Shown piece after piece: positions 12,828 through 14,856 of a DNA stretch of 14,856 nucleotides; the first letter of the stretch is position 1; every line of letters starts with the position of its first letter. A program made the position numbers and the translations under genes. Origin of the DNA: JANNHP01 sp031404455. GTDB lineage: Bacteria; Planctomycetota; JAJSAM01; JAJVHW01. The notes under the pieces were generated by a model. That model was not told the origin of the DNA, did no database searches, and saw only the letters and a list, made by a program, of their open reading frames with translations. The DNA lies in the NCBI GenBank assembly GCA_031404455.1, contig JANNHP010000150.1:1-14856 (forward strand), given 5' to 3'.

Positions 12828-13882
12828 GACGCGCCTCCGCCCGGCATCACGGGCACCTTGCCGCGCAGTTCGCGGCGGCACATCCGCGCGAGCGCGTCGG
12901 CGACGCCGTCGAGACCGACGGGCGCTTCGAGCAGCGGCGCGATGGGCAGACGTCCGCTCGCGAGCGTGTCGAGGGCCGCGTGCACGTGCCGCGGCGTGTG
13001 GTGGAAGGACGAGAGGATCTGCACCTCGTCGTAATGGAGGCGCGCGGGTTCGACCGTGATCCGCGCGTCGCCCGCGCAGCCGCCGAACAGCAGCACGCGG
13101 CCGCCTTTGCGGCAGAGCGTCGGCGCCGCTTCCGACGTCTCGGCGGCGCCTGCGGCCTCGACGACGATGTCGAATCCCTTGCCGCCCGGCGACGCCGCGA
13201 AGAGCTGCGGTCGCGCCCCGACGACCGAGACCGCCACGACGCACGTCTCCACGCCGAGGCGCCGCGCCATCGGGAGAGCGTCGGGGTGGCGCGCGAACAC
13301 GACCGACTGCACGCCGCGCGCGCGGAGCTCCGCGGCGAAGAGGAGCGCAACGGGACCCGAGCCGAGGATCAGCGCCGTCTCCCCCGCCTGCGGCGTCACC
13401 GTCTCGACGCCCTTCAGAACGCACGCGATCGGCTCCGTCGCTGCAGCGACGACCGGCGAGAGGCCCGGGAAACGGTGGTAGAGGTTCCGTCGCACGATGC
13501 GCTCGGGCAGCAGCAGACGCTCCGCGAAGGCGCCGTTGACGAACGTCAGGTCGTCGCAGAGGGACTCGCGCCCGCGCCGGCACGGATCGCACGCGCCACA
13601 CGGCGCGCTGTTCGCTCCGACGACCGGGTCGCCCGGACGGAACTCCGTCACGCCGCTCCCCACCGCGTCGACGACGCCGCTGTACTCGTGTCCGAAGAGG
13701 CAGGGCGGCGTGAGCATCCGCGCGTGGTAGCCGCGCCGGAACACCTTCGCATCGGTGCCGCACGTGAGCGCGGCCTCGACGCGGATCAGCACCTCGCCCG
13801 GCCCGGGCACCGGCACCGGGACATCGACGATCACCACGTCCTCGCGCCCGCGGAGCATCGCCGCGCGCATCGTCGCGCTCAT
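12824..13882 (-). CDS. Zinc-dependent MDR alcohol/polyol dehydrogenase
   Basis: 352 residues from ATG 13880-13882 with GAGG 7 nt upstream; the ATG overlaps the TGA of the other dehydrogenase (ATGA). This is a medium-chain dehydrogenase with catalytic zinc ligands Cys41 (CGTD), His65-Glu66 (GHEYSG) and Glu150 (TEPIACVLKG). The structural zinc cluster is Cys95, 98, 101 and 109 (PCGACDPCRRGRESLC). The Rossmann motif is Gly-Ser-Gly-Pro-Val (174-178). It should oxidise an alcohol, polyol or sugar with NAD(P). It is closest in pattern to the sorbitol/threonine/galactitol-phosphate dehydrogenase group, with the substrate undetermined. The C-terminal half is normal for the family. It is the middle gene of a three-gene overlapping operon. 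Confidence 0.92.
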   Translation of the reverse strand: MSATMRAAMLRGREDVVIVDVPVPVPGPGEVLIRVEAALTCGTDAKVFRRGYHARMLTPPCLFGHEYSGVVDAVGSGVTEFRPGDPVVGANSAPCGACDPCRRGRESLCDDLTFVNGAFAERLLLPERIVRRNLYHRFPGLSPVVAAATEPIACVLKGVETVTPQAGETALILGSGPVALLFAAELRARGVQSVVFARHPDALPMARRLGVETCVVAVSVVGARPQLFAASPGGKGFDIVVEAAGAAETSEAAPTLCRKGGRVLLFGGCAGDARITVEPARLHYDEVQILSSFHHTPRHVHAALDTLASGRLPIAPLLEAPVGLDGVADALARMCRRELRGKVPVMPGGGAS

Positions 13883-14856
13883 CGCGCTTCCTCGAAGCCC
13901 GTCGTCACGAGCACCTTCATCGAGCCCGCCACGGGCTTCTTCGCGAGATCGAACGCCTTCGGCGCGTCGGCGAGATCGAAGCGGTGGGAGATGAGATCCG
14001 CGACCTCGAGCTTCCCGGAGAACACGAGATCGGCCACCTCGGCGTTGAGATCCGCGTCCGCGCTGTACGCGCCGACGACGTCCTTCTCGAGGAAGCAGAT
14101 CTGTCCCGCGTCGATGGTGACCGGGTCGCCGACCTTCGTGTGCGCGAAGAGGACGACGCGTCCGCCGGGGCGGACGCCGAGGATCGCCGCGTCGAGCGGC
14201 GCCTGCCCCGGGACGGCGACGATCGCGGCGTCGGCGCCGCGTCCCGCAGTCGCGGCGCGGAGCCACTCGGTGACGTCGATTGCGCGCGGATCGACGGCGT
14301 CCTTCGCACCGCTCCTCTTCGCGCGTTCGCGGCGATCCTCCATCGGCTCGGTGACGTAGACGTCGGCGCCCGCCATCACGCAGAGACGCACGAGGATCAG
14401 CCCGATCGAACCCGCGCCGACGACGAGCACCGTGTTGCGCGGACGGAGTTTCGCGACGCGCACGCACTTGAGACACGTGTTGACGGGTTCGAGGAAGGAC
14501 GCCGCTTCCAGCGAGACGCCGTCGGGCACGTACGTCACGCCGCCGCCCTCGACGATCCACGGCATCACGCGCACGTACTCCGCGAACCCGCCGCCCGCCG
14601 GCTCGAAGCCCGCGGTCACGCCGGTCTTCTTGTAGCCCTCGCACTGCGCGTAGAGGCGCCGCTTGCAGTACGAGCACCGGCGGCAGGGAATGTGGTGATA
14701 GACCTGCACGCGCGCGCCGCGCGGGAACGCCTTCACGCCGCCGCCGTAGTCCTCCACGACGCCGGCCATCTCGTGGCCGAAGACGCGCGGCGGCGGCACG
14801 GTGCCGTGGTCGATCTTCTTGAGATCCGTCCAGCACACGCCGCAGCACGCGATGCG
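13879..14856 (-). CDS. Zinc-dependent MDR dehydrogenase, partial (N-terminus beyond window)
   Basis: 325 codons are visible, read in frame to the window edge; the first visible residues RIACCGVCWTDLKK are the catalytic-zinc strand, so roughly 25-40 N-terminal residues are missing. GTG 14836-14838 is internal and not the start. In window numbering the catalytic ligands are Cys8 (GVCWTD), His28-Glu29 (GHEMAG) and Glu123 (LEPVNTC). The structural zinc cysteines are 58, 61, 64 and 72 (CRRCSYC and C). The Rossmann motif is GAGSIG (147-152). It is an active-looking medium-chain dehydrogenase, only moderately similar to the neighbour whose start it overlaps. Tandem dehydrogenases suggest consecutive oxidations, or oxidation and re-reduction, in one sugar or polyol pathway. 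Confidence 0.92.
   Translation of the reverse strand, partial: RIACCGVCWTDLKKIDHGTVPPPRVFGHEMAGVVEDYGGGVKAFPRGARVQVYHHIPCRRCSYCKRRLYAQCEGYKKTGVTAGFEPAGGGFAEYVRVMPWIVEGGGVTYVPDGVSLEAASFLEPVNTCLKCVRVAKLRPRNTVLVVGAGSIGLILVRLCVMAGADVYVTEPMEDRRERAKRSGAKDAVDPRAIDVTEWLRAATAGRGADAAIVAVPGQAPLDAAILGVRPGGRVVLFAHTKVGDPVTIDAGQICFLEKDVVGAYSADADLNAEVADLVFSGKLEVADLISHRFDLADAPKAFDLAKKPVAGSMKVLVTTGFEEAR

Overview
The window is about 14.9 kb of very GC-rich bacterial chromosome with densely packed genes, a strong G/C preference at third codon positions, frequent GTG or TTG starts and many 4-bp stop/start overlaps. Two large CRTAC1-type FG-GAP/UnbV proteins, an ECF sigma factor, membrane-anchored FHA proteins, a DUF4388 response regulator and a CxxC-x17-CxxC zinc-ribbon protein together suggest an environmental Gram-negative lineage such as Planctomycetota, Acidobacteriota or a candidate phylum of the Eisenbacteria type. 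This is inference: no rRNA or marker gene is present to settle it.

Layout. (1) 1-1114, minus strand: three small genes for a two-helix membrane protein, a lipoprotein and a membrane protein cut by the window edge. (2) 1134-1301: a 21-bp sequence present twice, then a long hairpin just beyond the end of the next operon. (3) 1304-3381, minus: a 63-residue two-helix membrane protein overlapping a 629-residue FG-GAP/UnbV lipoprotein. (4) 3531-3899, plus: a small protein with two different zinc-ribbon modules. (5) 3907-6590, minus: an ECF sigma factor overlapping a transmembrane anti-sigma factor whose exported part is itself a whole seven-motif FG-GAP/UnbV protein. (6) 6591-6889: a non-coding divergent region holding a small palindrome and a 107-bp imperfect palindrome. 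(7) 6890-8993, plus: an alpha/beta hydrolase, then an AAA/DUF4143 ATPase with a 25-bp dyad at its start. (8) 9043-9864, minus: a response regulator with a DUF4388 output domain. (9) 9914-11909, plus: an M50B-like membrane metallopeptidase and two single-pass FHA proteins, all overlapping. (10) 11922-14856, minus: two zinc-dependent MDR dehydrogenases and a membrane protein with a YfhO-like C-terminus, all overlapping.

The most distinctive system is regions 3 to 5. The sigma/anti-sigma pair is translationally coupled, and the anti-sigma carries an exported beta-propeller/UnbV domain paralogous to the nearby lipoprotein. A reasonable hypothesis is a cell-surface sensing circuit in which the exported FG-GAP domain, perhaps with the lipoprotein, controls release of the sigma factor. 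A second unusual unit is the M50B-like protease with two membrane-tethered FHA proteins. I saw no tRNA, rRNA, CRISPR array, transposase or phage gene.
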